Of a stretch of 64,000 bases of DNA, positions 10,312-21,580 are shown in pieces. The first letter of the stretch is position 1. The number at the start of each line of letters is the position of its first letter. The stretch covers positions 310,001 to 374,000 of the forward strand of contig JAZKJV010010131.1 of NCBI GenBank assembly GCA_037367405.1, written 5' to 3'. This DNA is from Ottelia alismoides (taxonomy: Eukaryota; Streptophyta; Magnoliopsida; Alismatales; Hydrocharitaceae). Both the position numbers and the translations under genes were made by a program. The notes under the pieces were generated by a model. That model was given only the letters and a program-made list of their open reading frames with translations, had not been told where the DNA came from and made no database searches.

Positions 10312-10803
10312 CTAAGTATCAGGTATGAGAGAGATTTCAAATTCAATCTCTCGCTCAAGTGGTAGTCCAGGTAGTTCCTTTGGAAATTCATCAGGAAATT
10401 CGCACACTATAGGTATATCTTCCATCATTCCATTTGACCCTGATGTAATAGTTACATAAGCTAAATAGCCTTGGCACCCTTTCTCTAACAATTGTAGTGC
10501 CTTCAAAGTAGAGATATATTCGACATTATCATTGGATGTCTTTCCAATTAAAAAGGAATTATATCGAATTAGGAAGGTGAAACAAAACTGTCTTCTGAAA
10601 ACAGTCAAGACATGCATGATGCCTTTCTAGCCAATCATCCCTAGGATAAGATCAAAGTCCTCCGTTTCTATCAGTAGTAGTGAAACAAGTAACTGATATC
10701 CCGCTATCAGTACTATACAATTATCCACGATTTCTCGGATTATGAATACTTATCCTCCTGGTCCCTTGATCAGATAGGACTGTTGTACTTCTACTAGTAT
10801 CTT
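10312..10803 (-). pseudogene. Tekay-type protease remnant and RT linker, 5'-truncated
   Basis: The minus-strand frame holds the late protease segment (DFDLILGMIG, normally DFDVILGMDW) near 10640-10670 and then the linker with EFPDEFPKELPGLP preceding RT. The catalytic protease Asp region and all of gag are missing. Homology stops near 10803, where the opposite-strand Tat/Athila-like LTR begins. A TAA at 10750-10752 is private to this unit; unit 2 has CAA, so this is a recent C-to-T change. Confidence 0.7.
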
Positions 10804-13436
10804 ACTGAAAACGAGAAAGCGAGAGCCGCTAAGAAATGGTCTGACAACTCAGACTCACTGTCGCTGAGGCGACTACTCAGGCCTTCGCGTTCGTCAACAA
10901 TCAACCCACACAATCAATTAAGCAATCAAGAGCAAGGATCACAATTTATTATACCCTACTAAGAATGTACAGTGGCAAGCAAGTAGGGGTCAAACACAGG
11001 AAGCAACGGAGTAAAGCAAACAGATAAAAAGTCAAGCCCTATGCCTTGTGAATTACTTAGCCAATTGGGACTTTTTTGTGGGTTTTTAATTTTTTTATTA
11101 TTTTTTATTTAATTTTTGATTTTATATAATTATTTTTTTGATTTTTAATTTACTGATTTTTATATTTCTTTTTATATTTTATATTTTTATATTTCCCTTT
11201 TTTTGAATAAGATATAAAGCTATTTAGAATATTTATAATACAAGAGAGATAAAAGGGAGACAAAAATGGAGTAAAACATTCAAAATATAGGAAATAAAAT
11301 GTTTTTGTTATTTCTATATTTTCTAATGTTTTTGTGATTTTTCTAGGTTTTTTTTCTAATTTTTTGGTATTTTTAAAGTCAAAAATACTAGTAAGAGTGA
11401 AATGAGTTACTGGCCGAGATTGAAATGAGGAAGAAAAATGGCAAATAGAATCCAAAACTCCTCAATCAATTTTAAATCAAAGATAATAAATCAATAAAAT
11501 TCAGAAACTGAAATCATTTTTTTATGGATTTTGTGGATTTTTTAAGATTTTTATGAAGGTTATTGGAGTTTTTTATTTTTTAGGAGTCTTCTTTTATTTT
11601 TTAGTGATTTTTGGATAGAAGTTAAAACACACTAACATTAGCAAGATTTTTTTTTTTGGAATTTTTTAAGGCGTTTTTATAATTTTTATGGATTTTATAG
11701 TACAAACAGGGCTGAAAATGCTTGTTTTTTAATGTTTATAAATATGAAAATGCAAAGAAAATGGAAAGTAAAAATATGATGTGATAATACAATGCAACAT
11801 GAATTTGGATATTTTTTGGTAGTTTTTGGGATTTTATAGATGCATGGAATAAAAACTAGAAACATAAAGAAAATGCGTGCTGGAAGGGGTATTTTTGTAA
11901 AAATCCAGAAAGACCAGGGCACAGATGCAATTTTTCTACTAATTTACAACTAATTAAATAAGTTCCAGGACCAATCACAAATAGCAAAACACCCAGGTCT
12001 ATGGGCACAAAATTTTCAAAGTTACGTGCGTCAGGCACGTGACAAGCAAGGGCCTATCTGTAATTAACCAAAAATTCGAGGACCTGAATGCATTTTTTCC
12101 CAAATTTAATGCACTGAAATAAAATGTTTCAGGATTGGAATGGAATAGACAAACCCACAGGAGGTCTCCCGTAAAATGCCCGCTCCTCACGCGCACAGGC
12201 ACGTGAGATGCCGTGGCTAGGGACCTGATTGCAATATTAAAAAGTTCGGGGGCTAATTCCTAAATATTACAAAAGTTTTTGAACTGCAGTTGAAAGTTTC
12301 AGAACCATAAAATAAAGATAAAAACTTGTGGGGGTTTGACTGCAAAATTACCCCCACAGGCGGATCCGACGGCCGATGATGCTTCACTTGGACATGTGTC
12401 GACGCCTGGTGTGCTGATGACGCTTCGCGCTTCACCGCCCAGATTAGATCTCCGTTGCGAGTTCTACGACTGCTGGAGGGCTGGATCCAATGGCTCTGGC
12501 GCGACCTGGAAGGGGCTACTTGATCGGACGACTGGAGATGCGGTTGGAAGAACACGAAGGAACTCCGGCGAGATGAAGTTCTCTGCGCTCTTCCTCCGAC
12601 CTCTGGCGGACTTGAAGCTCGAAAGATGGTGCGTTCTCTTCCTGGAGACCCCCTCTAGCTGCTGGAGCTCCCAAAAATCACCGGAGGGTGATGGTGTTCG
12701 CAGCACAGGACGACAGAGCTGGAGGGTCCGCGTAACTCCGACGAGATGACAAAATCGAGCCCCATGATCTTCTGGGCTCTAAAACCTGCAGAAAACACGT
12801 GAGAGGGTCGAGGACAATTTTCCTCGACCTCGTGGAAATGTGGATTGGACTTGCGATAGTGAGGTGGAGCGATTTCACGTTGGCCGGCGAACTCGGTGCC
12901 AGCCAACTCGAAATCCAGATGATTCGTGACGATCAGGGGATGGAGAGTGGAGAGCGAAACTCGGGGATATTATCTAGCTGCTTTAAGGGGATAAAGAACG
13001 ACAAAATGAAGGAAAAAAACGACCTCACCAAGGTGAGCGGGAATCTGACTCTGACGAGACCTTCAGTGAAGGGATTCGACTCGATTCGACACCTCCTTGA
13101 TCCAACGAGAAGCCTAATCCGTTCCTGCTGTCACCAGGAAAGTCTTCGCGAGCTTGGGTTGGGGTTTAGGTGGTGGAAGAGCGATCAAAGGAGGAGGGGA
13201 AGTCGGGGGTCCATATTTGAAGGGTTTACAGAAGGGTGAAGAGGCCCCAAAGATCGAGGAAATCTTTGCGAATTGATGGCCCACACCCCTAGAAAACACT
13301 AGGGCATGAATCACCAATATTCGAGGAACAAAAGTCAAGAAGAAGCCTACACCAGATGGCGAAAGACGCTCCCTCCAAAATATGGAGAAAAATGCCTAAA
13401 AACCGTTCTGACACGGAGCCAAACCTTGGTCAGGGA

Positions 13437-13452
13437 GTTGACCGAGGTCAAC
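13437..13452. promoter_or_regulatory. Inverted W-box palindrome in minus-strand LTR
   Basis: GTTGACC-GA-GGTCAAC, the counterpart of the 588-604 site, with the same 7-bp arms and a 2-bp spacer instead of 3. It is adjacent to a second palindrome at 13465. Confidence 0.55.
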
Positions 13453-13464
13453 CAGGGAGAGGAT

Positions 13465-13490
13465 CTGGTTGGTCCTCGTGGACCAACCAG
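13465..13490. repeat. 26-bp perfect palindrome
   Basis: Two 11-bp arms, CTGGTTGGTCC and GGACCAACCAG, separated by TCGT. The plus-strand LTR keeps only the half ACGAGGACCAACCAG (near 561-575), so the left arm was gained or lost in one lineage. Confidence 0.85.
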
Positions 13491-14107
13491 AAAATTCCCT
13501 AGGAAAAAAGGTTTATTAATTCGGTTTAAAATAATAAATTATTTAATTAATTTTTGGTTATAAAATAAAAATTATTTATTATTTTATGAAGTATTTTATA
13601 GTGATATTTATTTATCTATTTTTTTGATATTAAAAATTACAAGTTTCCTTTTATAGCCTTCATAGGTATATTCATCTATATATATTTTAATAATTCATTT
13701 TTATTTTATGTATTTGATTTTATTTATTTCGTTTATTATTTTATAAATTTATAAAGTATTTTTGTACACATAAATATATTTTTATTTTATTTTTCTGAAG
13801 TGTTTTGTACACTTAATAAATAGAATTATTAATATACAGGTATATGTATAGGTATTATACCTATGTATTATAGACAAGTATTTTATTTTTGTGTTTTATT
13901 TTTGTTTTATTCCCATTTTAATGTACACATATATTATAAATAATATTTACAAAATTATAAAAATATAAAATTATAAAAATAATGAATAAATAATAAAATG
14001 AATATTTTAATCTGTACAAATATACAATAGGGGGTCCAAAACTCAATTTTCAAACCGTAGCTTCACCAAACGCGAAACCACTTCATTAAATAGCTGGTAA
14101 AAGTACT

Positions 14108-15076
14108 CCACCATCAAAGTCCTCGACTACGAGTCCCGTATTATTGATGGAAGCCCAGACATTCCAACGTGAAATTCAGGAGAACTCCACCATTTATGCA
14201 TTAATGGGACGTGAAGTGAACAATCAAGAGACAACTACACCCGAAGTCCCGCCTGAGATAAAGCCCATCATCCAAGAGTTTGCTGACATTATGCCTGAAG
14301 AGTTGCCTGAAGGACTACCCCCGTTGCGAGACATTCAACATCACATTGACCTAGTCCCTAGAGCCAGTCTACCCCACTTACCATATTATCGGATGAGCTC
14401 CAGTGAGCACGAAGAAATGAACAAGCAGGTCACTGATCTTCTACGTCGAGGCTATGTTTGGGAGAGTATGAATCCCGTGGGGGTTCCTGCCCTGCTCACC
14501 CCGAAGAAAGATGGCACATGGAGGATGTGCGTGGATAGTCGTGCTATCAACAAAATAACGATCAAGTATCGTTTTCCCATTCCGCGCCTTGATGACATGC
14601 TTGATATGCTATCGGGTGCCAAATTGTTTTCCAAAATGAATCTTCGCAGTGGCTACCATCAGATTCGCCTCCGACCTGGAGACGAGTGGAAGACTGCTTT
14701 TAAAACCAAAGAGGACCTTTATGAATGGACGGTAATGCCCTTCGGCCTGTCTAATGCTTCCAGCACTTTCATGCGAACCATGAATCATGTTTTACGGCCC
14801 TTCATCGATAAGTTTGTGGTTGTGTACTTTGATGACATATTGATCTACAGCTTGACCAAAGACGACCACTTATCTCACTTACGTCAAGTCCTAGACACCA
14901 TGAGAGCCCAACAATTGTATGTCCACCTCAAGAAATGCTCCTTCATGTCTGACACGGTCCTCTTCCTGGGATATATTGTCACTGCCGATGGACTTAAGGT
15001 CGACCCCTCCAAGATTCAGGCCATTCAAAGCTGGCCCGTACCCAAAACCCTTACTGAAATTCGCAACTTTCTGTGA
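14108..15076 (+). pseudogene. CRM-like chromovirus RT (decayed, 5'-truncated)
   Basis: Plus-strand frame starting near the break with the minus-strand LTR; gag and protease are absent. RT blocks: [40 protein letters not shown], and the intact catalytic box YFDD (14825-14836). Motif A reads KMNL instead of the usual KIDL: the catalytic Asp is Asn (14639-14641), which would abolish polymerisation. The frame ends at TGA 15074-15076 inside the FLGxASFYRRF connection. CRM affinity is suggested by sequence style, integrase tail and a TGATG LTR start, but is not certain. Confidence 0.85.
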
Positions 15077-15600
15077 TGGGCTTCTTTCTACCGACGTTTC
15101 ATCCGGAACTTTAGCACTTGTGCAGCCCCGTTGGTAGATTGCACGCGTAAAGGCGCACCCGCTTGGACTCTTGAAGTAGAAACCAACTTTCAAAATCTAA
15201 AACACCAATTGACACATGTCCCTGTTTTGGTACTTCCTGACTTCACCAAGGTTTTTGTAGTCGATTGTGACGCCCCACATGTCGGGATTGGTGCCGTCCT
15301 AAGTCAAGAAGGACGACCTGTAGCATTCTACAGTGAGAAATTAAATGAAGCTCGATCACGGTACTCCACTTATGATGTCAAATTCTATGCCGTGGTGCAA
15401 GCCCTCAAGCATTGGAGGCATTACCTGATCCAACGTGAGTTTGTCCTTAACTCTGATCATGAAGCCTTAAGATATCTGAACTCTCAGAAGACTCTTAACA
15501 AGCGTCGTGCCAAATAGGTTAGTTTCCTCCAAGAATACACGTTCCATCTCAAGCACAAAGCTGGAACCCTGAATCGCGTGGCCGACGCGTTAAGCAGACG
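15077..15600 (+). pseudogene. CRM-like chromovirus RNase H (decayed)
   Basis: Continues in frame after the TGA. The first catalytic Asp lies in the VDCDA block and another in NSDHEAL, but the Glu expected in the YDxEFYAVV block is Lys (15380-15382), a G-to-A change. TAG at 15515-15517 replaces Trp after KRRAK. The domain ends in VADALSRR near 15580-15600. Both breaks are shared with unit 2. Confidence 0.85.
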
Positions 15601-16929
15601 AGCGCATGCCCTGACCACAATGACCGTCAGCATGACAGGATTTGACGCACTCAAGGATCTCTACCCCACTGACCCTGACTTTGGACAAGTTTATGCCGAG
15701 TGTGTCGGAACTGGACAGGATCCAACAGCCACCTATGTCCTTCATGAGGGATTCTTGTTCAAAGCCCACTGACTGTGCATTCCTGTCACTTCCCTTCGAG
15801 AGAACCTGATTTCAGAACTGCATAACGATGGTTTAGCTGGACATTTTGGAAGGGACAAGACCTTGACCCTTCTCCAAGAGCGATTTTATTGGCCGTAAAT
15901 GCGAAAGGATGTTACAAAGTTCGCACAAAAATGCCAAACATGTCAAAGATTCAAAGGCCATAGGCAGAACACTGGGTTGTATACGCCTCTCCCAATTCCT
16001 CTGCGACCCTGGGAAGACATCACTATGTATTTTGTGCTAGGCTTACCTCTCACAGTACGAAAAGTTAACTCTATTTTTGTGGTTGTAGACAGATTTTCTA
16101 AAATAGCACATTTCATTGCATGTAGAAAAACCTCAGATGCATCTCATGTCGCTGATTTGTTTTTTCGTGATGTCGTTCATTGCATGGTGTTCCTCGTTCT
16201 TTTACTTCGGACCGTGATACCCGATTTTTGAGTCATTTTTGGCGCACGCTTTGGTCTCGTCTTGGTACTCGATTGCAATACAGCACCGCTTATCATCCAC
16301 AAACAGATGGGCAAACCGAAGTAGTTAACAGATCATTAGAAAATTTATTGCGATATCTTGCAGGGGACTCTCCGTCCAAATGGGATCTAATTCTTGCCCA
16401 AGCCGAATTCGCATATAACAGTTCCACCAATAGATCCACCGGAAAATCGCCATTTGAGAGTGTGTACGGCTTTCCACTTACCCAATTTCTAGACCTAAAA
16501 CCCACAACCATGCAAGGGAGAAGTAGTGCAGCTGCTGAGGATCTGGTCGAACACCTAACCCACATCTATACTGAAATCCGATCCAAACTCCAAACCATGA
16601 CCCAGAAATACCAAGCCCAAGCCAACCTACACCGAAGAGAGAGTGAGTTCAGAGTTGGAGAATTAGTGATGATCCACCTAAAAAAAGAGAGGTTTCCTTT
16701 GAGACTCCACCAAAAATTGAGTGAACGAAAGATTGGTCCATTCCGAATCCTCAAAAAGATTGGATCCAATGCTTACTTACTTGATCTGCCGCCAGACGTC
16801 CAGACATCACCAGTATTTAATGTATCAGATCTATTCTTATATCATGGAGATGAACAGACAGATGCCACCACGCCAGCAGTTCCCGCTGATGATATGCGCC
16901 AACCACCAGCCGCGACTGATGTCGATCAG
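15601..16929 (+). pseudogene. CRM-like chromovirus integrase (decayed)
   Basis: N-terminal zinc-binding region with both His ([11 protein letters not shown]) and both Cys (CQTCQ) kept. It is crossed by TGA at 15770-15772 (probably CGA originally) and TAA at 15896-15898 (probably CAA). The first catalytic Asp of the DDE core is Tyr (MYF, 16028-16030). A one-base deletion near 16178 shifts the frame just before the [12 protein letters not shown] block that carries the second Asp. The third acidic residue (RSLENLL) and the GPFRILKKIG motif of the GPY/F domain follow. The second half, from 16180, is an uninterrupted frame of 320 codons. Confidence 0.87.
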
Positions 16930-17142
16930 ATTGAAGATATCGCCGACATCCGAGATATGACGACTAGACGTGGTCTCTTCCGTCGCTATCTAGTCAAATG
17001 GAAGGGACGATCTCTCACAGATTGCACCTGGATTGACGAGGATGAACTCCAACGACTTCGCCCCGATATACTTCAGAACTACCACGATGCCATCTCGACG
17101 GAGCGAGATTCTTCTCAGCAGGGGGGAGTTGATGCAGCATGA
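16930..17142 (+). pseudogene. Chromodomain at integrase C-terminus, running into the LTR
   Basis: C-terminal segment in the same open frame as the second half of integrase. Chromodomain-like core YLVKWKGRSLTDCTWIDEDE, a module that steers chromoviral integration to particular chromatin. The frame passes through the polypurine tract and ends 13 bases inside the 3' LTR, a feature described for CRM-type elements. The segment itself is unbroken, but upstream breaks separate it from any start. Confidence 0.8.
17120..17129 (+). other. Polypurine tract
   Basis: AGGGGGGAGT directly before TGATGCAGCATG, the start of the 3' LTR. This is the plus-strand priming site used during reverse transcription. 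Confidence 0.8.
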
Positions 17143-18060
17143 TCTTACATGATCACTTTTCGAACATTTGCTTTATTTATTCTATTTATTTTTATTCTAT
17201 GTAAAAGGCTCATTATACAAGGCCTTATTATCCTGCTTTTTTTGTTTTCTTTCTTTTCCTATTCTTTAGGAAAGTTGTTGCTTATTTTGGGGGATTTAGC
17301 CTCTATAAAGGCTCCCCAATAACTAGGGTTTTTTTTCAAGTTTGAATGAAAATTGTATTCCCCTCACTTATTCTCTCTCTCTCCTTCTCTCTCTAGCTCT
17401 CGTCACCCGCCTCTTTCCCTCGTACCCTAACTTTCTTCCTTCCCCCCGACGTCGCCTCCTTCCCCCTTTCTTCCCCTCACGTTTCTCCCCCTCCCCTCCC
17501 GCCAGCCCTCCCCACTCGCGCCTCTTCTTCTACGCACCAACCCGCCACCCCGCCGCCGTCGCCCCTCCCCCTTCCCTCCTCGCCCGAGTTCTTCTCCCAT
17601 CGCGCGCCTACAGCCTCTCCCCTACCCTCCGCAGTTCGCCCCCGCGGCCCCGCCTTCACTCGTGCCATCGACCCGCCTTCCCGCGCGCTAACCTCGCGCC
17701 CCGCCACCCACCTCACCGCCTCATCTCCCTATTTCGCCACCTCATCCCCCTATTTTGCCGCCTTCCCCCCCCCCCCCCCTGCTGCCACCAGCACCCAGCC
17801 CACTCGCAAACCCCCCCTCGCCAGCGCCAACGCTCCATCCTCCCGGCCGCCACCGCCGCTATTCGAAGCTGCTGCGAACCAGCCACCCCGCACCCATGAA
17901 ACCGCTCGAGGAGCCGCTGTGACCAGTCCATTGCCCATCATTTTCGGCCAGATCCGAAGCCACATTCTCCCCCTTGCCGGTTGTGGTATGAGCGTCATTT
18001 CCACCATTTATTTCCACTGCAAATTATTAGTTTGTGGATTGTTATATTGTTGATCGGTTT
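17130..18060 (+). mobile_element. 3' LTR of the CRM-like chromovirus (3' limit uncertain)
   Basis: Starts TGATGCAGCATG after the polypurine tract. U3 is about 175 bp to the TATA box, followed by CT-rich and then strongly C-rich sequence (17350-17900). This is a GC-rich island with long Pro/Arg-rich reading frames on one strand that I regard as compositional artefacts. A C homopolymer near 17766 differs in length between units. No 5' LTR is in the unit, so the 3' end cannot be fixed. Confidence 0.6.
17304..17310 (+). promoter_or_regulatory. CRM-like LTR TATA box
   Basis: TATAAAG between a U3 that is AT-rich and a CT-rich leader; spacing fits a plant LTR promoter. Confidence 0.6.
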
Positions 18061-19266
18061 GGTGAATGATTGAGATTCTGTGACCGCAGCATCGCTATTT
18101 ATTTCCCATAATCGTTAACTATTCACGTTGCCCTACGTTTGTGGAGAAACCGGTGCTAAAACTCGAGTAATTGTTGTCATTTGTTACTGATTTTCGCACA
18201 TCGCATACCATCTTAGTTGTTTTCGTCATTTAGTCTATTAGTTCAATTTGTAGAATTGTTTTTTTGTCCACTACTTAAGTAGGTTGCGTCACACTGGATG
18301 GGGGTAAAGGGATCTTCTCTAAGATCTATTTACCCTGCTACAACTCATGACGCATACAACCAAGTACTCTAACATATGGTAATGTAACACAAGTCCTAAC
18401 CACCTAATTATATCTTGATTTTAGCAAACAAATGTGTCCTAACTTATTATTGACTGAAGAATATTGAAAACATTAATTTCTTTAAAAAAACATTTTTGAT
18501 CCATTTCCACATGTTCCTAGCAATATCAGCAAAATAATAGTGAAATTCCCGGTAATATGTCCTACTTTATTATATGCAAGTCTAGTATTGCTAAGAACAC
18601 GTGTTTTCACTATAGCTAATGCACACGGTTTTCACTTTACTCTTCACTCAAAAGAAGGGCAAAGATGGAAGAATCGTAGGCTTTGCAGTCAGTTCTGTAA
18701 AGCAACATGTAAGAAAATCAACTTTTTCCAAATTTTGGAAAAGTTAGAGTTGAAATAGCCAATTATACCAAGAGTTGGCTTTGCTAGTTGGATTTTAATC
18801 CTTCAATCAAGTGTCAGTCTAGTGCTCCTTGTCTTTTATTGTGTGCTTGAGGGTGAAATTTGTAATTTAAGTACCGTTTATTTCTATAAAGTGGTTTGTT
18901 GATCTTGGTTTAATACATTAATCATTAAGGGGAAAACTTGAATTTTTGATACTCCACAGCGTTATTCATCACCATTCTTTGGTGATGACTCATCGTTGAC
19001 ACATACCTGATCTAAATCCTCTACGACACATGCATTCTTGCTTTGAATCAAACCACAACAAATTCCAAGCCATATAGAAAAATGTGGCCAAAATACTTGA
19101 CTTGTATCCATGTAACAATTTCTATTTTAGGGTTTCCATATATAGGAAAATTTTTCAATGACCAAAGTGTTCGCTGGTATTATAATTAGAACCCTCATTT
19201 TTACAAGTGCTTACAATCATTTGAGAAAAACATATTATTTTACAAATATTACAACAGATAGTAAAA
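18061..19266. other. Unassigned AT-rich spacer
   Basis: No coding signal, RNA gene or recognisable element ends, except the foldback at 18282-18361. It may include the end of the CRM-like LTR. Confidence 0.5.
18282..18361. repeat. Nested foldback, 80 bp
   Basis: Outer arms GGTTGCGTCA and TGACGCATACAACC; inner arms GGGTAAA/TTTACCC and GATCT/AGATC around a short loop. Could be a decayed miniature element or a structured transcript; nothing further supports either. Confidence 0.5.
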
Positions 19267-20718
19267 GGGATTTTTACACCCATAACCCTGAGTAATTCTG
19301 CAATTACAATCATAACCCTGCATAATAGTGAATTACATCAGAACCATCAATGGTGTTAACTCTTACACCCATAACCATCGAGTTAACTTCCATCCAATAT
19401 TCCGTTATGATAGTATCCGTCAAACATTTTATACTTTCTACCATTCAAGTTGTATTATTTACAAATGAGTACACTTCCCCTACCTCCTACTCCTCTTCGA
19501 CAACCACCCCCTCCCCTCTTCCTCCCCATCGACCACCTCCTCCTCCCCGTCGACCACCACCTTCTCCCCGCCACCCCCCATCACCGTCGAAGCAACCCCC
19601 GTCGAGCCCCCCCCCCCCGCCCCCCCCCCCCCCCCCGACCAAGCCTCCCCCGACCACCTCCTCCAACCTAGATCGGACCTTCCCCTCCCCTCACCAACCT
19701 CCTCCAACCCAAGATGGACCTAACCCATCGAGCCCCCCCTCCATGTCGAGACCTCCCTCCCTTCGAGCATGTTCCCACCACCCTCCCATCGAGCCCGCCA
19801 CCACATCGAGCTCGTAGCCCTTTGAGCTTGCGCCCACCAGTGACCTCCAGACCCCCTCGCGCTTGCCAACAACCTCCAGCCCCTCCCCCCTCCCAACGCT
19901 CATCTAGCACAGTCCCTCCTCCACCTCACGTAGAGCCCCCCAACCGACCTCCAGCCCATCGCCCCCCACCGCACCACCCCTCTAGCCCTACGACCCACCC
20001 TCCTCCCTCCCCTCGAGCATGCACCCCTCATCGTCGTGCTACTCACTCCGATACCCGCTCCACCACGATCGAGGCTCTGCCCCTCTAGCTCCATACCTTC
20101 GTCGCCATCCATCATTATACACTGAAGAGAAGGACTGGCGATGACAGCGCCAACACCCTCTCTTGTATCTGATGCACCCCCTTCAACCTCGTCGAGCACC
20201 TTCAGCGCCGCCTGGGCTTCACCATCGTTCGCCATCGATGTTCCCCGATCGTATGTCAGCCATCGAGGAACCTTCGACTCCATCCAACAACTATGTTCGC
20301 TTCAACATCGACCAAACTCAACATCGCTTCCATCTAGCGGGCTCCATCGCCCTAATTCTTCTGTTGCGGCCGCATCGCGCTCATCGTCACACCCCCCCCA
20401 CCCGTCGAGCCTGGAGCGTCTCGCCTCCCTGCAGCCCGCCACCGTCGCTTGCTTGGAAGCCCTTCCCACCCCGCAAGCCCCGCCTCTCGCTCCGCCCGCC
20501 TCCTACATTCCACTAATTTTTATTTTTTTTATTTTTCTAAAAGTAGTTGGAAGATGAGTTAAATTTACCTAACGATATGGTTAGGTTAACAAAAAAACTA
20601 ACGGAAGGTTATTGGTGTGAGACGGTGTGATTATTTGGGGTTTGTTGTATAATTCACGATTATACAGGGTTATGATTGTAATTACATAATTACTCAGGGT
20701 TATGAGTGTAAAAAACTC
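19267..20718. mobile_element. Pack-MULE-like element, 1.45 kb
   Basis: Terminal inverted repeats of at least 80 bp (19267-19345 and 20640-20718) share the ACACCCATAACCCTGAG core, preceded by GGGATTTTT on the left and GAGTTTTTT on the right complement. It is flanked by ATAGTAAAA (19258-19266) and TTAGTAAAA (20719-20727), a 9-bp target duplication with one mismatch, as for MULEs. The interior from 19480 to 20510 is GC-rich and very different from the AT-rich flanks, which is what captured gene sequence in a Pack-MULE looks like. It contains long Pro/Ser-rich frames but no domain I recognise, and no transposase. Confidence 0.75.
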
Positions 20719-21580
20719 TTAGTAAAATGACCATTTGCATCAAAAACAAATCTTATATTAATACGAAATGATTATATATTTATTTTTATTAAAGATGTCT
20801 TTTTCATTTTACAAATGATTATTTTGATTTGGGTTAAGGTTTACTTTTTCTAGAAATGATCATTTTTATTGGGCATATGATATAACCTTTGTAAAATAAA
20901 ATATATTTTGCTTAAACTGATTGTAAACAATAGTAAAAATGAGGGTGTTCGTTACATTCCTAATGAGCTAAAAGCTCATTAGAATATATATATATATAGT
21001 TTTTATTATAATTGCAAAAAGAATAATTGTTGAAAATAACTTATATGTTGTAAATCATCTTTATTTCTTATATTATTGAATAAAATGGGATATATAAATT
21101 TAAAAACCATTCAACCAAATAATTTCAAATAAATAATTGAGAAAATGATTAAGAATTTGTCATAATTTTCTTTTTAAAAGAAAAAAAAATTAATTGGTAT
21201 ATATATTGAAATACCTTCGGTTCCCATAAAAAAGTGAGGAATTTTCGTTTGAAAGTTAGAATAATTACATCAAGATTCAAGATATAAATCAAATAAAAAT
21301 AGTTCAAATCCTAATTGAGGAATTTTAATTAATTTTTAATATATGAAAAAAGAATGAAAAGGCTCACTCTAGCAATTAGGAGCGAGGAGTGGGTAACCCA
21401 TTCCATGTCTTTGTTTCTATTGTATCCTACTCGATCGTATCACATGTTGTTACCGATATTCCTATCACTACATGGTGTGGATATGGAATAATCCCGTGTT
21501 AATAGATTGTGGGTTATTTACAACTAGCCAATTAAGAAATATCAGTCATCGATTCTCTTGACGTGCCACAATACCGCAAG
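20719..21580. other. Unassigned AT-rich spacer
   Basis: No gene. A short palindrome CTAATGAGCT-AAA-AGCTCATTAG lies near 20959, followed by a TA tract. Confidence 0.5.

Larger units (their letters stand above)
10804..14107 (-). mobile_element. Tat/Athila-like LTR, minus strand (diverged relative, truncated both ends)
   Basis: The reverse complement aligns, block by block, with the plus-strand LTR at 30630-34300. It shares the AGCTATTTAATGAAG start region, the AT-rich part (13500-14040), the GGACCAACCAG/W-box block (13437-13490), a GC-rich middle (12300-13300), and the 3' stretch with TGTTTGACCCCTACT and TTGATTGTGTGGGTTGATTG (near 10900-11020). It lacks the first ~560 bp of the LTR and breaks before any primer-binding site. 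The two LTRs are clearly the same superfamily but far more diverged than the tandem units. Short reading frames here are not genes. Confidence 0.75.

Noticed and set aside
12253..13338. Several frames of 66-146 codons on both strands of the minus-strand LTR
   Set aside because: Same reason: GC-rich LTR middle, mutually overlapping frames, no domain.
17342..17899. Long Pro/Arg-rich open frame after the CRM-like TATA box
   Set aside because: Composition-driven by a C-rich LTR segment. A 2-bp difference in a C run changes the C-terminus completely between units, and no domain is visible.
19350..20557. Overlapping Pro/Ser-rich open frames in the Pack-MULE-like interior
   Set aside because: Long frames occur on both strands and in several phases because the sequence is C-rich and stop-poor. 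Tract-length changes disrupt them between units.
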